From positions 1 to 15,959 of the forward strand of contig DPXQ01000049.1 of the NCBI GenBank assembly GCA_003527225.1: a stretch of 15,959 nucleotides of DNA. Reading direction: 5' to 3'. This DNA is from Rhizobium sp. (GTDB lineage Bacteria > Pseudomonadota > Alphaproteobacteria > Rhizobiales > Rhizobiaceae). The translations under genes and the position numbers were made by a program. How positions within the stretch are numbered: position 1 is the first letter of the stretch; every line of letters starts with the position of its first letter. This document shows positions 15,505 to 15,959 of the stretch, one piece after another. The notes under the pieces were generated by a model. It was not told where the DNA came from, made no database searches, and was given only the letters and a program-made list of their open reading frames with translations.

Positions 15505-15959
15505 ATGTTTGATATCCATAGCGTTGAAATCGAGTGGGCAGGACGCCCGCTCAAGCTGGAGACCGGCAAGATCGCCCGTCAGGCCGATGGCGCCGTCATG
15601 GCGACCTACGGCGAAACCGTGGTTCTTGCCACCGTCGTCTCCGCCAAGTCTCCGAAGCCCGGCCAGGACTTCTTTCCGCTGACCGTCAACTACCAGGAAA
15701 AGACCTATGCCGCCGGCAAGATCCCGGGTGGCTATTTCAAGCGCGAGGGCCGCCCGTCGGAAAAGGAAACGCTGGTTTCTCGCCTGATCGACCGCCCGAT
15801 CCGCCCGCTCTTTCCGGACGGCTACAAGAACGACACTCAGGTCGTCGTCACCGTCGTCCAGCACGACCTTGAGAACGACCCGGACGTCTTGTCGATGGTC
15901 GCCGCTTCCGCTGCCCTGACGTTGTCCGGCGTTCCCTTCATGGGCCCAGTCGGCGGCGC
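15505..15959 (+). CDS. pnp: polyribonucleotide nucleotidyltransferase (PNPase), 5' part
   Basis: 3'-to-5' phosphorolytic exoribonuclease and degradosome component; trimeric. Only the first 151 codons are in the window; the gene runs off the right edge with no stop. The visible part is the first RNase PH domain: [59 protein letters not shown], then [20 protein letters not shown] and [13 protein letters not shown], a highly conserved PNPase block. AAGAAGGA (15491-15498) lies 6 bases before ATG 15505. The catalytic second RNase PH domain and the KH and S1 domains would lie outside. The order rpsO-pnp is conserved across proteobacteria. Confidence 0.97.
   Translation, partial: MFDIHSVEIEWAGRPLKLETGKIARQADGAVMATYGETVVLATVVSAKSPKPGQDFFPLTVNYQEKTYAAGKIPGGYFKREGRPSEKETLVSRLIDRPIRPLFPDGYKNDTQVVVTVVQHDLENDPDVLSMVAASAALTLSGVPFMGPVGG

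Noticed and set aside
1..15959. CRISPR array, transposon, prophage or defence system
   Set aside because: No regularly spaced repeats, transposase, integrase, nuclease/toxin or phage genes were seen; apart from the acfC-like gene and the exporter, every gene is core housekeeping.

Overview
The window reads as a core chromosomal segment of a high-GC alphaproteobacterium, most likely Rhizobiaceae (Rhizobium/Agrobacterium/Sinorhizobium group). The evidence is the gene order, the rhizobial character of the NusA, IF-2, RimP and RecR proteins, and the small SRP RNA directly upstream of dnaX. Nearly all genes are housekeeping genes. The genus call comes from remembered family resemblance, not from a search.

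Layout, left to right. (1) 1-2448: small SRP RNA (ffs), dnaX and ybaB/ebfC, all on the + strand. (2) 2449-3748: an apparent insert in the usual dnaX-ybaB-recR string. It has a non-coding stretch with a strongly self-complementary element (2543-2615), an orphan periplasmic binding protein of the AcfC type, and a GC-rich hairpin after its stop. (3) 3749-5632: recR, then an exported MltB-type lytic transglycosylase with a C-terminal peptidoglycan-binding domain. (4) 5639-7267: a minus-strand MFS exporter of the EntS/MFS_3 type, tail-to-tail with the transglycosylase. (5) 7268-7525: a divergent control region. It holds an inverted-repeat operator over the exporter's probable promoter, a good sigma70-type promoter for rimP, and an intrinsic-terminator hairpin in the rimP leader. 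(6) 7526-15105: the transcription/translation string rimP-nusA-ylxR-infB-(terminator)-rbfA-truB-rpsO, ending in a strong terminator. (7) 15106-15959: a 350-bp hairpin-rich stretch and the 5' part of pnp, cut by the window end.

The right-hand string links ribosome maturation (RimP, RbfA, TruB), transcription elongation and termination (NusA, YlxR), initiation (IF-2), a ribosomal protein (S15) and RNA turnover (PNPase). In enterobacteria this operon is autoregulated at several points. Here the matching control points show as a leader attenuator at rimP, a perfect palindromic terminator between infB and rbfA, a folded rpsO leader, and hairpins before pnp.

I found no CRISPR array, transposase, phage gene, toxin-antitoxin pair or defence system. 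The points most worth following are regulatory RNA and DNA structures, a non-GNRA tetraloop in the SRP RNA, loss of zinc cysteines in DnaX, and the orphan acfC cassette.
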